Source: Acidimicrobiia bacterium
GTDB lineage: Bacteria; Actinomycetota; Acidimicrobiia; Spongiisociales; ZC4RG35
Direction: 5' to 3'
NCBI GenBank assembly: GCA_025928935.1
Contig: JAICNB010000028.1
Coordinates: 1-35,739 of the forward strand
Length of the DNA stretch: 35,739 bases
Below are positions 9,000 through 17,133 of the stretch, piece after piece. The notes beneath the pieces were generated by a model, which saw only the letters and a program-made list of their open reading frames with translations, ran no database searches and was not told the DNA's origin. The translations under genes and the position numbers were made by a program. Each line of letters opens with the position of its first letter. Positions within the stretch are counted from its first letter, which is position 1.

Positions 9000-9024
9000 C
9001 CTGCCCCGGTAGGCTGGTCGAAGA

Positions 9025-10161
9025 TTGGCCCACGTTCTGGTTCTCGGCGGTGGATTCGGGGGCGCACAGGCAGCCATGACTGCTGGCGGGCTGCTCGGGG
9101 AGGAGCATCACATCACCGTCGTCGATCAGGCCGACGCCAGCTATCTGTGCGGAGCCAACCCCCTTCTGGTGGTGGGGAAGAGGCCTCGGGAGGGGGTGAC
9201 CCGGTCGTTTTCGACCCTCGCCGAGCACGGGGTGGAGCTGGTGCGGGATGAGATCCTCGCCATCGACCTCGACGCACGACGCGTGCAGACGACCCGACGG
9301 GACCTGCCCTTCGACTACCTGGTGGTGGCCCTCGGTGCGGTCTACGACTGGGGGGCCGTGCCCGGGTCTGCGGACGCCGGCTCCTTCTACGACCATGCCC
9401 ATTCGGTCGCGCTTAGAGAGGCGGTGGGGCGGTTCGAGGGCGGGACAGTGGTCGTGGCCGTTTCCGGGGTGCCCTACAAGTGTCCGCCCGCGCCCCTCGA
9501 GGCTGCCCTGATCCTGGAGTGGCATTTCAGGCAACGGGGTGTCCCCGCTGAGATCCATCTCTGCATCCCGGAGCCGGCCCCTCTCGCCGTGGCCGGCCCG
9601 GAGACGGCGAAACGGATGGCCGATCTGCTGGTCTCGCGCGGGGTAGTCCTCCACACCCAGGCCACGGTCACTTCGCTCGACGACTCAGGGCGAAGGGTTC
9701 ACCTGAGCGACGGGTCGACCCTCGACGCCGACCTGTCAATCGTCGTGCCGGTGCATCGGGCTCCGGCCGTGGTGGTCGAAGCAGACTTGACGATGGGGAT
9801 GCCGTGGGTGCCGGTGGATCCGCAGACGCTCGAGACCAGGGCAGCTCCGGGCGTATTCGCGGTGGGAGACGTGAACTCGATACCGATAGGGGGTGAACGA
9901 GCGCTCCCCAAAGCCGGTGTGTTCGCCTCGGCGCAGGGCAGGCTCGTCGCGGAGGTGATCGCCTCACGGATCCTCGGAACGTCTCCGCCAGCTCCCTATG
10001 ACGGGGCCGGCAGCTGCTTTCTTCACCTGTCAGGCGAGGAGGTGGCGGAAGTGGGTGGCGTGTTCCTCGCTCCCGGCGGGCCGCAAGTCGGGCTCGGCGA
10101 CCCTCGGCCTGCGTCGTTCAAGGTGCGTTGGGAAGCCGACTGGCAGCGCTTCGAAGTCTGA
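9025..10161 (+). CDS. FAD-dependent sulfide:quinone oxidoreductase / flavocytochrome c sulfide dehydrogenase-like protein
   Basis: The 378-residue protein begins at TTG 9025 with a classic FAD-binding motif (VLGGGFGG, residues 6-13) and has the C-terminal FAVGD motif. Cys153 (YKCPPAP) and Cys331 (GAGSCFLHL) sit where SQR/FCSD-type enzymes keep their redox-active pair; Cys42 (LCGANP) is extra. Family members oxidise sulfide and pass electrons to quinone or cytochrome, but this fold is also used by type II NADH dehydrogenase-like proteins. No cytochrome or sulfur-oxidation genes lie nearby. TAGGCT at 9010-9015 is a possible -10 box only 9 bases before the TTG, so the message may be nearly leaderless. 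It stands alone between the protease cassette and the convergent catabolic operon. Confidence 0.75.
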   Translation: MAHVLVLGGGFGGAQAAMTAGGLLGEEHHITVVDQADASYLCGANPLLVVGKRPREGVTRSFSTLAEHGVELVRDEILAIDLDARRVQTTRRDLPFDYLVVALGAVYDWGAVPGSADAGSFYDHAHSVALREAVGRFEGGTVVVAVSGVPYKCPPAPLEAALILEWHFRQRGVPAEIHLCIPEPAPLAVAGPETAKRMADLLVSRGVVLHTQATVTSLDDSGRRVHLSDGSTLDADLSIVVPVHRAPAVVVEADLTMGMPWVPVDPQTLETRAAPGVFAVGDVNSIPIGGERALPKAGVFASAQGRLVAEVIASRILGTSPPAPYDGAGSCFLHLSGEEVAEVGGVFLAPGGPQVGLGDPRPASFKVRWEADWQRFEV

Positions 10162-10169
10162 CGATGTTC

Positions 10170-10186
10170 TCCCGGCGAGGCCGGGA
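10170..10186. terminator. Bidirectional hairpin between convergent genes
   Basis: TCCCGGC and GCCGGGA form a perfect 7-bp stem around GAG in the 30-base gap between the rightward flavoprotein stop and the leftward UbiX stop. There is no clear T tract. Confidence 0.5.
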
Positions 10187-10191
10187 TCCGG

Positions 10192-10755
10192 TCATGACCA
10201 GCGGCGATACAGATCGTGTTCGATTCCGAACTGGTCGAGGACCTTGCCCGCGGTGTGGTCAAGTAGGTCGTCGATGGTCTCCGGACCGTGATAGAAGGCC
10301 GGGACTGGTGGGAGCACCGTGGCCCCCGCCAGGGTGACCGTTTCCATGTTGCGGATGTGAATCAGGTTGAGCGGGGTCTCCCTGGGGACCAAGACCAGAC
10401 GGCGTCGCTCTTTCAGGCAGACGTCGGCGGCTCGGGTGATCAGATCGGAGGCGTGGCCCGAGGCGACGGCGGCGAGGGTCCGCATCGAGCAGGGGACGAT
10501 CACCATGCCCATGGTCAGGAACGAGCCCGAGGAAACCGACGCCGCCAGGTCATCGGCTCGATACACAACATCCCCCAGTGCCTCGATCTCGGAGGGGTCG
10601 ATGTTCATCTCCAGCTTGATGGTCTGACGGGCCCCTTCGGAGAGGATCAGATGGGTCTCAATGTCGTCGATCCGGTGCAGCGCCTGCAGCACCGCCCGGC
10701 CCAGCTGGGGAGCACTCGAGCCACTCATGGCCACGATGAGACGGCGTGGTGTCAT
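10192..10755 (-). CDS. ubiX: UbiX/Pad1-type flavin prenyltransferase
   Basis: UbiX enzymes join a dimethylallyl group to FMN and so make the prenylated-FMN cofactor of UbiD decarboxylases. The 187-residue sequence has the family landmarks: an N-terminal strand with a Ser/Gly nucleotide-binding loop (VAMSGSSAP), VPCSMRTLAAVASG, a DVCLKERR helix, the PRETPLN segment and a C-terminal PPVPAFYH. The ATG overlaps the stop of the LLM oxidoreductase (ATGA). It is the last gene of the leftward operon that also encodes the UbiD protein at 17133, so its role is to supply cofactor for that enzyme. It could equally be called the B component of a VdcBCD/BsdBCD-like system. Confidence 0.92.
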   Translation of the reverse strand: MTPRRLIVAMSGSSAPQLGRAVLQALHRIDDIETHLILSEGARQTIKLEMNIDPSEIEALGDVVYRADDLAASVSSGSFLTMGMVIVPCSMRTLAAVASGHASDLITRAADVCLKERRRLVLVPRETPLNLIHIRNMETVTLAGATVLPPVPAFYHGPETIDDLLDHTAGKVLDQFGIEHDLYRRWS

Positions 10756-11774
10756 GTATTGCCCCCGCGTGTTGCGGAAGCGGTGTTCGCCGATTGCCAG
10801 ACCGTCAGCAAATCCTCGAGCCGACGTTCCCTACCTCCAGAGAGCAGGGCAACCGTCACCCGATCGGCGCCGACGTCGGCGATCTCCCTGATCCGGACCG
10901 CACACTGATCGACGTCGCCTGCCACAGCCAGGGCAGCCGCCAGCTCGTCTGAGACCACCGCGGCATGTGGGGCGGAGACGGAGAGATGCCGTTCGAAGTC
11001 GTAGGTTTCCGCTGCCTGCCTCATCTCGGCCTCGAAGCGGAGCAAACTGGGTGGCAGCTGCGCCCACTTGGTCAGCCATCGGGCTTGAGCCGAAGCCCAC
11101 GACCTCACCGCATCCACACCGCGCTCCTCACAGTCCACCGCCATGGTGACCCAGGCGTCACGTAACACCTCTGTAGGGGAACGTCCTGCCTCCTCCACCC
11201 CCCGGTCGACATGCTCCATCTGGGCACGCAGCACGTCGGGGTCGGCCGGGCCCATGATGATCACCCCGTCGGCCACCGCACCGGCGAGCTGGAGCATGCG
11301 GGGCTGGCTGGCGGCGAGGAAGATGGGCTCGGCTGGACCCTCCACACCGCTGAGCCGCACCTCGTCATTGGGACTCTCGATGGTCTCGCCGGCGAGCAGG
11401 GCGCGGAGATTCCCAATGCCCTCACCGAGCCGGACGACCGATTGGGGTTTGAGACCCAAGGGATAGACCGCGCTGTCACCGGCGCCGACACCGGCGAGCA
11501 CCCGGCCCGGAGCCAGCGAGCGCAGAGTAACCAGGGAGTTGGCCACCACCGTGGGATGTCGGGTGATCAGGTTGGTCACCCCTGGTCCAAGGCGGATGCT
11601 CGTGGTCTCCCGGGCGATGAGGCCGAGCATGACAAAGGCGTCACGCATCGCCAGCTGCGAGTCGATCACCCAGCAGACGTCCACCCCTGCGGCCTCCGCC
11701 TCCTGGATCAAGGAGATGATCCGGTCGGCGGGCTCCCGGTGGCTCCAGCCCAGCGAGATGCCCAGCTCAGTCAT
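10752..11774 (-). CDS. LLM-class (luciferase-like) flavin or F420-dependent oxidoreductase
   Basis: The 340-residue protein has the bacterial luciferase TIM-barrel pattern: an N-terminal GISLGW strand, an early helix followed by a VCWVIDSQ segment, the RLGPGVTN strand, RHP near residue 73, LAPGRVLAGVGAGDS, and a later conserved SQPRMLQLAG. These features resemble the methylene-H4MPT reductase/F420-dependent branch. Such enzymes act as monooxygenases or hydride-transfer reductases. The ATG overlaps the preceding C-N hydrolase stop by 8 bases, and its own stop overlaps ubiX (ATGA). In this operon it could hydroxylate or cleave a ring or reduce an enoyl intermediate. Cofactor choice (FMN or F420) cannot be read from the sequence alone. 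Confidence 0.85.
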   Translation of the reverse strand: MTELGISLGWSHREPADRIISLIQEAEAAGVDVCWVIDSQLAMRDAFVMLGLIARETTSIRLGPGVTNLITRHPTVVANSLVTLRSLAPGRVLAGVGAGDSAVYPLGLKPQSVVRLGEGIGNLRALLAGETIESPNDEVRLSGVEGPAEPIFLAASQPRMLQLAGAVADGVIIMGPADPDVLRAQMEHVDRGVEEAGRSPTEVLRDAWVTMAVDCEERGVDAVRSWASAQARWLTKWAQLPPSLLRFEAEMRQAAETYDFERHLSVSAPHAAVVSDELAAALAVAGDVDQCAVRIREIADVGADRVTVALLSGGRERRLEDLLTVWQSANTASATRGGNT

Positions 11775-12687
11775 CGGCTGGGTCGGTCTTCAGCGAGGCG
11801 AACGTCGAGGCCGGATCGGTCAGGGGCCGGTACAGCTCGGGGCGCCGGTCCCGCATGACCGGGAACACCTCGGAAGCAGCGTCAAGGTCGGCGCCGGGGA
11901 GGTTGGCCACCACCACGCCCTCCGAACCGTCCGCCACGGCGACCACCTCGCCGGTGGCGGTGACCGCCCGGCTCCCTCCGTACAGGCTGAACCGGTGACC
12001 ACGGGCCTCCAGGTCTCCCACTCCGTTGACGAAGAGGACATGGGCGTGGGACTCGAGGGCCCGGGCCACCGGCAGCACCTCGCCGAGACGGCGGAGGTGG
12101 GCGATGTCGAGCCAGGTGGACACCATGACGATGATCTCGGCGCCTCCCAGCGCGGCGATGCGGGTCACCTCGGGGAAGAGCAGGTCGTAGCAGATCATCG
12201 GGGCGATCAGCCCCGCCCTGGTCTGGGCGAGCACCACCTCGTCTCCGGGCATGAAGTAGTGGTTCTCCTCGACCGGGAGGTGGATCTTGCGGTACACCGC
12301 GGCGATCCTCCCGTCGTCGAGGACGGCCACCGAATTGTAGAACTCGTGACGCATCGCCGCCGGTTCCATCAGCCCCACCACCATCACCGACCGCCGCCCC
12401 TTGGTGGCTTCCAGCAAACCGGGCAGCGACGACCCGGTCGCTGCCTCGGCGGCTGAGGAGAGGGTCCGCTTGCGACGCTGGTCGTAACCCTTGAGCGGGA
12501 TGTACCCGGTCAGTGCCAGCTCGGGGAAGACCAGGAGGTCGGTCTCGTCGGCATGCATCTCGTAGAGCGAGCGGACCGTCTTGGTGTTGGCCTCCACCGC
12601 GCCGTCGTCGGCCCATGCCGGACGGGCCGGGATCTGGGCCAACGCCACCACCAGATCGCGGGGCGGGCCGGTGGCCGGCTCAGGCAT
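11767..12687 (-). CDS. Carbon-nitrogen hydrolase (nitrilase superfamily)
   Basis: From ATG 12687, which overlaps the thiolase stop by 8 bases, the protein has 306 residues, normal for the family. The Glu-Lys-Cys catalytic set is in place: Glu56 in FPELALTGY, Lys134 in YRKIHLP and Cys166 in PMICYDLLFPE. The superfamily hydrolyses nitriles, amides or carbamoyl groups. The sequence most resembles amidase/N-carbamoyl-type branches, but the substrate is not predictable. In a catabolic operon with UbiD and a molybdenum hydroxylase, it suggests that an amide or carbamoyl intermediate is formed, as in breakdown of a nitrogen heterocycle. A longer open frame extends upstream inside the thiolase gene and is rejected. 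Confidence 0.88.
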   Translation of the reverse strand: MPEPATGPPRDLVVALAQIPARPAWADDGAVEANTKTVRSLYEMHADETDLLVFPELALTGYIPLKGYDQRRKRTLSSAAEAATGSSLPGLLEATKGRRSVMVVGLMEPAAMRHEFYNSVAVLDDGRIAAVYRKIHLPVEENHYFMPGDEVVLAQTRAGLIAPMICYDLLFPEVTRIAALGGAEIIVMVSTWLDIAHLRRLGEVLPVARALESHAHVLFVNGVGDLEARGHRFSLYGGSRAVTATGEVVAVADGSEGVVVANLPGADLDAASEVFPVMRDRRPELYRPLTDPASTFASLKTDPADD

Positions 12688-13870
12688 CGGCCGACTCGAG
12701 GAGCAGGGCGTCGGTCTGGCCGAACCCGCCGCAGATGGCCACCGCCGCCCATCTGCCACCGGTCTCACGCAGCTGCCGGGCCGCGGTGAGAACCAGACGG
12801 GCTCCGCTGGCCCCGACCGGGTGGCCCATCGCCACCGCGCCTCCGTTCATGTTGGTCCGTTGCAGCAGCTTCTCCTCCAGCGCCGGGTCGTTGTCGGCGA
12901 GACGACGGATGCTGACCAGTGGTGTCGCCGCGTAGGCCTCGTTGATCTCGATCACGTCCAGGTCCTCCGGTCGCAGACCTTGCCTTTCGACCAGCCGGCG
13001 GATGGCCAGACCGGGGAGATAGGCCGAGGAGATCGGCGACTCGGCGGTCTGGAGATAAGCGGCGACCCGGGCCAGCGGCACCCGGTCACCCGCCGAGGCC
13101 CGGTCGGCGACCACCAGGGCCACGGCACCGTCGTTCAAACCGGGGGCGTTGCCGGCGGTCACGGTGGGGCTGTTGCGCACGGTGGGGAGCCGGCCCAGCG
13201 CCTTCAAGGTGGTGTCGGGTCTGGGATGCTCGTCCTTCGAGAAGGGCCCATCCGGTGTCTCCACCGGAGTGATCTCGTTGGAGAAGTAACCACGCGCCGT
13301 TGCCTCGGCGTGACGCTGCTGGCTGGTCAGGGCCCAGCGGTCCTGCTCCTCGCGACCGATACCGTGCTCCAGGGCGACGCGGCCCACATAGGAGGCGATC
13401 GGCTCGTCGACGACGGGGGAGTGCATCAGGAGCAGGTCTTCCACATCGAGCGACCCGAGCCGGGTGCCCCAGCGGGTCCCGTGGAGCAGACGGGGAGTGA
13501 GGCTCATGTTCTCCACCCCGACGCACAACACCGACCCCGCCCCACGTTCGATGGACCGGGCGGCGAGACCGACCGTGGTGGCGCCGGAGCAACAAGCCCG
13601 GTCGACGGTCAGCGACGGGAGATGCTCGGGAAGACCGGCGGCCAAGGCGATCTGTCGGGCAGGGACCATCATCCCCGCCTCGATCATCCCGATCCCGACG
13701 TACATCTCGTCGAGAGCGTCTGGCGACCAGTCCAGACGGTCGAGGGCGGCTCCGATCACCTGGCGGGCCAGGTCCACCACAGGCACCTCGCGCAGGGCGC
13801 CGCCGAAGCGGCCGAGGGCGCTGCGGACACCGCCGACCAGCCATACGTCGTCGTATGTCTCCGGCCGCAC
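12680..13870 (-). CDS. Thiolase (acetyl-CoA acyltransferase family)
   Basis: The start is placed at GTG 13870 because AAGGAG lies 9 bases upstream; an in-frame TTG at 13879 directly abuts that site and is unlikely. The 396-residue protein has the nucleophilic cysteine in RACCSGATT (about Cys93), the NEAYA motif, the catalytic His in MGHPVGASGA, and a C-terminal Cys in AICGGFGQ. Degradative thiolases cleave beta-ketoacyl-CoA to acetyl-CoA. This matches the CoA ligase encoded upstream in the same operon and the crotonase and ligase in the neighbouring operon. It sits between the cupin and C-N hydrolase genes and overlaps the latter by 8 bases. Confidence 0.92.
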   Translation of the reverse strand: MRPETYDDVWLVGGVRSALGRFGGALREVPVVDLARQVIGAALDRLDWSPDALDEMYVGIGMIEAGMMVPARQIALAAGLPEHLPSLTVDRACCSGATTVGLAARSIERGAGSVLCVGVENMSLTPRLLHGTRWGTRLGSLDVEDLLLMHSPVVDEPIASYVGRVALEHGIGREEQDRWALTSQQRHAEATARGYFSNEITPVETPDGPFSKDEHPRPDTTLKALGRLPTVRNSPTVTAGNAPGLNDGAVALVVADRASAGDRVPLARVAAYLQTAESPISSAYLPGLAIRRLVERQGLRPEDLDVIEINEAYAATPLVSIRRLADNDPALEEKLLQRTNMNGGAVAMGHPVGASGARLVLTAARQLRETGGRWAAVAICGGFGQTDALLLESADA

Positions 13871-13889
13871 CGTGCTCAACTCCTTCCGG

Positions 13890-14294
13890 TCACGTGTAGG
13901 AGTCCATTCTCTCGTCTTTGGTGTACTCGAAGCGGGGCATGATCACGCAGATGTGGACATACGGCTCGTCCCCGATCTCGAAACGGACCCGGGCCCCGTC
14001 GGGGATGACATAGGTGTCGCCTGCCTGAAACGTCTTGGCCACCTGCTTGCGATGGTTGGGGCCCAGGGTGTAGGTCACCTCGGCCCTCCCCCGGGTGACG
14101 ATATGGACCTCATCGTGCCAGAACGCCCAGTTGACCACGGTGTTGGGGAGGAATGCCTCGTGGGCGATCACCCCCCTGGGGTCGTTGACCACGAACTCGA
14201 CCTGGAACCGCTCTTCGTCCCCCACCCGGGGGCCGCCGAAGGACCGGACCTCCGAGGAGAGGAGTGTCTCCTCGTCGAGTCTCACGTTGTTCAT
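13890..14294 (-). CDS. Cupin-domain protein
   Basis: This 134-residue single-domain cupin contains motif 1-like residues (WHDEVHIVTRGRAEVTY) and motif 2-like residues (GDTYVIPDGARVRFE) with a later PYVHICVI. Candidate metal ligands are the His and Glu of WHDEVH; a His in the second motif is not obvious. It starts 4 bases after the CoA ligase stop with AGGTGA upstream. Small cupins in such operons act as isomerases, dioxygenases, decarboxylases or sensors. It has no signal peptide. It is distinct from the cupin at 35103, which keeps a clearer metal site. Confidence 0.8.
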   Translation of the reverse strand: MNNVRLDEETLLSSEVRSFGGPRVGDEERFQVEFVVNDPRGVIAHEAFLPNTVVNWAFWHDEVHIVTRGRAEVTYTLGPNHRKQVAKTFQAGDTYVIPDGARVRFEIGDEPYVHICVIMPRFEYTKDERMDSYT

Positions 14295-14298
14295 TCGC

Positions 14299-15660
14299 TC
14301 ACCTCAATGTCTCCACCTGGAATCGCTTGATCTTGACGAATCCCTCCGGCACCTCGCGGGCCAGGGTGCCCGCCGGCTCGATCTTCACCTCGACCCGGAG
14401 ACCGGCGACCCGATGCACCGAGGCGGACACCGCCTCGGCCAGGGCATCGTGATCACCCTCGCCTTCGGCGCGGATCTCGACCCGCTCGTTCCCATCGTCG
14501 TCCACCCAGACCCTGCCCCTGTAGTCGCTCACCGTTTCCACGGCGAAGACCGCCCGGTCGAACGAGGCCGGCCAGACGTTGACTCCCCGAATCTTCATCA
14601 TGTCGTCGTAACGCTCCACCTCGCCGGCGGCGATCCCGGCCAGGGGACGCCCACAGGGACAGGCCCCTGGGGCCATCCAGCGCACCCGGTCCCCCGTTGC
14701 GTAGCGGATCAGCGGTGAGGCATCGGCACCGAACGGGGTGATGACCAGCTCGCCGATCTCACCGTGGCCGACCGGCTCGCTCGAGTCCGGGTCGATCACC
14801 TCGTAATACCCGCTCTCCGCGGGGAAATGGAGCGCACCCAGCGAATCCCCTTTGACCACCCCTCCCGGGCAGGTCCAGGCGATTGCCCGCTCGGTGCATC
14901 CGTACTGCTCGTAGAGGGTGGCACCCCACCGGGTCTCGATGGCGAGGGCCCAGGGGAGCGAGAACGCCTGACCCGCCACGATCAGGGTCTTCACCGAGCT
15001 GGTTTCCGGCGGGAGACCCGCGTCCTCGCAGGCGACGGCGAGACGTTGCAGATAGGTCGGGGTCCCCACCACCACCTCCGGCTGGAACTGGCGGAGCAGC
15101 TCCACCTTGCGCTCGGTCGGATAAGGGCCCACCGAGAACACGTTGGCCCCGATGGCACGCAGGGCCGAGGAGTACCAGAGACCAGCGGCGGTCATCCCGA
15201 TCGGCAGGGTGAGCAGGACCCCGGTTCCTTCCCGGATCCCGGCCCAGAGAAAGCCGACGGCCTCGGTGCGGACGATGGCTTCGAGGTCGGCCGAATCGAG
15301 GGCGTAGACCGCCATCCCCTGGCCGCTGGTGCCGCTGGTGTGCACCACCATCCGGATATCGGCCGTGTCGACCACGGTGCGGGACCCGTAAGGGGGATGG
15401 TCGGCGCAGTCCTCCACCACATCCTGTTTGGTGGTCACCCCCAGCGCCCGATAGGCCTCGGCGTCGCGTTGGGGAGGGGGCCGGAGCCGGTCGCGGTAGA
15501 AGGGATTGCCCTGACCGAAGGTCTCGGCCTGGCGCCAGGCGCGATCCAGCTGCCATGCGGTCAGCTCGCCCGGATCCCGTGGAGTCGACGGCGACCAGGC
15601 TCCCATCCACTCGTCGAATGCTCCGAGCCGGACTTCGGGGTCGCCGGTCAGGGTGGTCAT
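14299..15660 (-). CDS. Phenylacetate-CoA ligase (PaaK)-like adenylate-forming enzyme
   Basis: The 453-residue protein has the ANL-family motifs in PaaK form: HTSGTSGQG for phosphate binding, EQYGCTE for the aryl pocket, YATGDRV for ribose/AMP, and MMKIRGVNVWP at the hinge before the C-terminal domain. A CPCG segment just before the hinge resembles the Cys cluster of the PaaK family. It would activate an aromatic or other carboxylate to its CoA thioester at the cost of ATP. The ATG lies 4 bases beyond the stop of the M20-like gene; longer upstream frames are spurious. It differs from the FadD-like ligase at 28708, so the locus contains two unrelated CoA ligase types. Confidence 0.88.
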   Translation of the reverse strand: MTTLTGDPEVRLGAFDEWMGAWSPSTPRDPGELTAWQLDRAWRQAETFGQGNPFYRDRLRPPPQRDAEAYRALGVTTKQDVVEDCADHPPYGSRTVVDTADIRMVVHTSGTSGQGMAVYALDSADLEAIVRTEAVGFLWAGIREGTGVLLTLPIGMTAAGLWYSSALRAIGANVFSVGPYPTERKVELLRQFQPEVVVGTPTYLQRLAVACEDAGLPPETSSVKTLIVAGQAFSLPWALAIETRWGATLYEQYGCTERAIAWTCPGGVVKGDSLGALHFPAESGYYEVIDPDSSEPVGHGEIGELVITPFGADASPLIRYATGDRVRWMAPGACPCGRPLAGIAAGEVERYDDMMKIRGVNVWPASFDRAVFAVETVSDYRGRVWVDDDGNERVEIRAEGEGDHDALAEAVSASVHRVAGLRVEVKIEPAGTLAREVPEGFVKIKRFQVETLR

Positions 15661-15664
15661 CGGC

Positions 15665-16930
15665 CTATTTTGCGATCCGGCAGTACCTGAGGGCGGTGCG
15701 GGCGTACACCCTGGCTGTTGCCCCCAGCTCGGCCACCCCGACGCTGAAGTTGCCGCCACCGGTCGACGACGACGGCCCGTAGGTGAGGCTGGGGATGCCC
15801 GCCTCGTTGAACGGTGTGATGTCCCGCCACATCGAGGTCACCGGGGGGGCGGGATCGCCCGGTTCGGTGCCGAACTCGTCCACATGCGACTGTCGGGTCG
15901 CCGCGGCCAGAGGCTCGATGTTCTGCGCCTCGTAGCCGCGCCGGTGAAGGAAACACTCCAGATCGAAAGGCACACCGGTGGCGCCCAGTGTCTTGGTCAA
16001 CTCCCGCTGCAGGTCCATCGGGTTCTGGTTGGGGATGGTCCGAATGTCCAGGTAGAGGACGGCCAGCTCGGTCGACTTGGTGATCTTGTCGGGCCGCCCG
16101 GAGCGGGCGGCGCCGATCACCGCCTTTGGGACCACGGTCCCGCCGGAACACCGGTACACCCGCTCCGAGTAGGTCGCGGCCCACTCGTTGAACGTAGTGA
16201 TCACCGGGGCGAGCCGGACTATTGCGTTCGGGTTCTTCACCGGGTCGGGCTCGGCAGGCGTGAACGGGGTGTAAAGGGGCTCGTCGCCGAACACGGTCAG
16301 CTTGAAGAACGCCTTCCCCGCCTGGACCCAGCCGATAGTGTTCCCGGTCGCCTCAGCGACCAGGGCGGCGTCGCCGACGACACCATGGGCGATGGCATAG
16401 CGGGCACCGAGATCCTTGCCGAGATGGTCCGGGCCCTGGAACTCGTCCACCGGCTCCAGCCCGATCTCACCGGGCACCGCGTGCAGCACCAGGTCGCCGG
16501 CCAACTCCACGCCGCTGCGGGCGATGGCCGCGGCGGCGATCAGGAAGCAGGCCATCGGCGCCTTGTCGTTGACCACGCCGTTGCCGAAGACCCGGTCGCC
16601 TTCACGCCACGCCGAGATGTACTTTGGCTGGGCGGGGTCGATGTAGGTGAGGGTGTCCTCTCGTCCGATAGCGGTGTCGAGATGGGCGTTGAACACCAGG
16701 GTTGGCCCGTCTCCCCGGCCCTTGACCCGGCCCACGATCGAGGGCCGCTCCTCCACCAGCCCGATCCGGCGGGGCCGGAAACCCTGTTCCCGCATCCAGG
16801 CCTCGACTTCGTCGGCGGCGGGGCCCTCGGCACCGGCCGGGGCCTCGATGGCTCCGAGCCGGTACGCCAGCTCGGCGACCTCCTCGTCGTCGACGAGCCC
16901 GACCACCTTCCCGAACAGGTCGTCGCTCAA
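15665..16930 (-). CDS. M20-family metallopeptidase-like protein with altered metal and lid histidines
   Basis: I place the start at TTG 16930: GGAGGAG lies 5 bases upstream and the TTG overlaps the zinc-ribbon stop (TTGA); ATG 16951 is an alternative. The 421-residue protein keeps the first M20 metal motif (NAHLDT, His83 and Asp85), bridging Asp122 in GVVNDKAP, a probable general base Glu155 in AVPGEIG and Glu193 in AEATG. The lid-domain His usual after VxVxG is absent (FGDEPLYTP), and the final zinc His expected after the C-terminal YGP is replaced by a GGGN stretch. The family cleaves C-terminal amino acids, acyl-amino acids or carbamoyl groups. The changes suggest a different metal set or a shifted reaction. 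It lies between the zinc ribbon and the CoA ligase. Confidence 0.82.
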   Translation of the reverse strand: MSDDLFGKVVGLVDDEEVAELAYRLGAIEAPAGAEGPAADEVEAWMREQGFRPRRIGLVEERPSIVGRVKGRGDGPTLVFNAHLDTAIGREDTLTYIDPAQPKYISAWREGDRVFGNGVVNDKAPMACFLIAAAAIARSGVELAGDLVLHAVPGEIGLEPVDEFQGPDHLGKDLGARYAIAHGVVGDAALVAEATGNTIGWVQAGKAFFKLTVFGDEPLYTPFTPAEPDPVKNPNAIVRLAPVITTFNEWAATYSERVYRCSGGTVVPKAVIGAARSGRPDKITKSTELAVLYLDIRTIPNQNPMDLQRELTKTLGATGVPFDLECFLHRRGYEAQNIEPLAAATRQSHVDEFGTEPGDPAPPVTSMWRDITPFNEAGIPSLTYGPSSSTGGGNFSVGVAELGATARVYARTALRYCRIAK

Positions 16931-17133
16931 GCGGTCTCCTCCGGTTCCCATATCGTGATCGGGACGTTGGCGTTGGTCACCTGTGCGACCGTCTTGGAGC
17001 GGGGAGAGTCGGGAGGCTCGAAGTAGAAACCGCAGTGAGTGCATCTCAGTCTGATGGTGCCGATCTCGTACAACCCGCCGTCGACGACCGAGATCTTCCC
17101 GCAGCGGGGGCAGGTCACCTCCTTGATGTGCAT
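16927..17133 (-). CDS. Small zinc-ribbon protein, probable third (D-type) component of the UbiD decarboxylase
   Basis: The 68-residue protein has two CxxC knuckles, TCPRCGK and RCTHCGFYF, and a hydrophilic tail ending in an acidic WEPEETA. Its ATG overlaps the UbiD stop (TGATG), with AAGGAGG 5 bases before it, so it is translated coupled to UbiD. VdcD and BsdD of vanillate/hydroxybenzoate decarboxylase systems are also about 75 residues, begin with a CPRC knuckle, have a second Cys pair followed by aromatic residues, and are encoded directly after the UbiD-type C component. That pattern, not sequence identity, is the basis for the proposed role as an accessory subunit. Another zinc-binding role cannot be excluded. 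Confidence 0.75.
   Translation of the reverse strand: MHIKEVTCPRCGKISVVDGGLYEIGTIRLRCTHCGFYFEPPDSPRSKTVAQVTNANVPITIWEPEETA

Noticed and set aside
9025-10161. Assignment of the flavoprotein to the catabolic island
   Set aside because: It lacks the GntR operator, is convergent to the operon and is separated by a hairpin; no functional link is visible.
12581-13942. Plus-strand frame of 453 codons opposite the thiolase
   Set aside because: The minus-strand thiolase is complete with all catalytic motifs; the plus-strand product shows none.
15653-17026. Plus-strand frame of 457 codons opposite the M20-like gene
   Set aside because: GC-rich antisense frame without motifs; the minus strand carries metal-site signatures and coupled starts.
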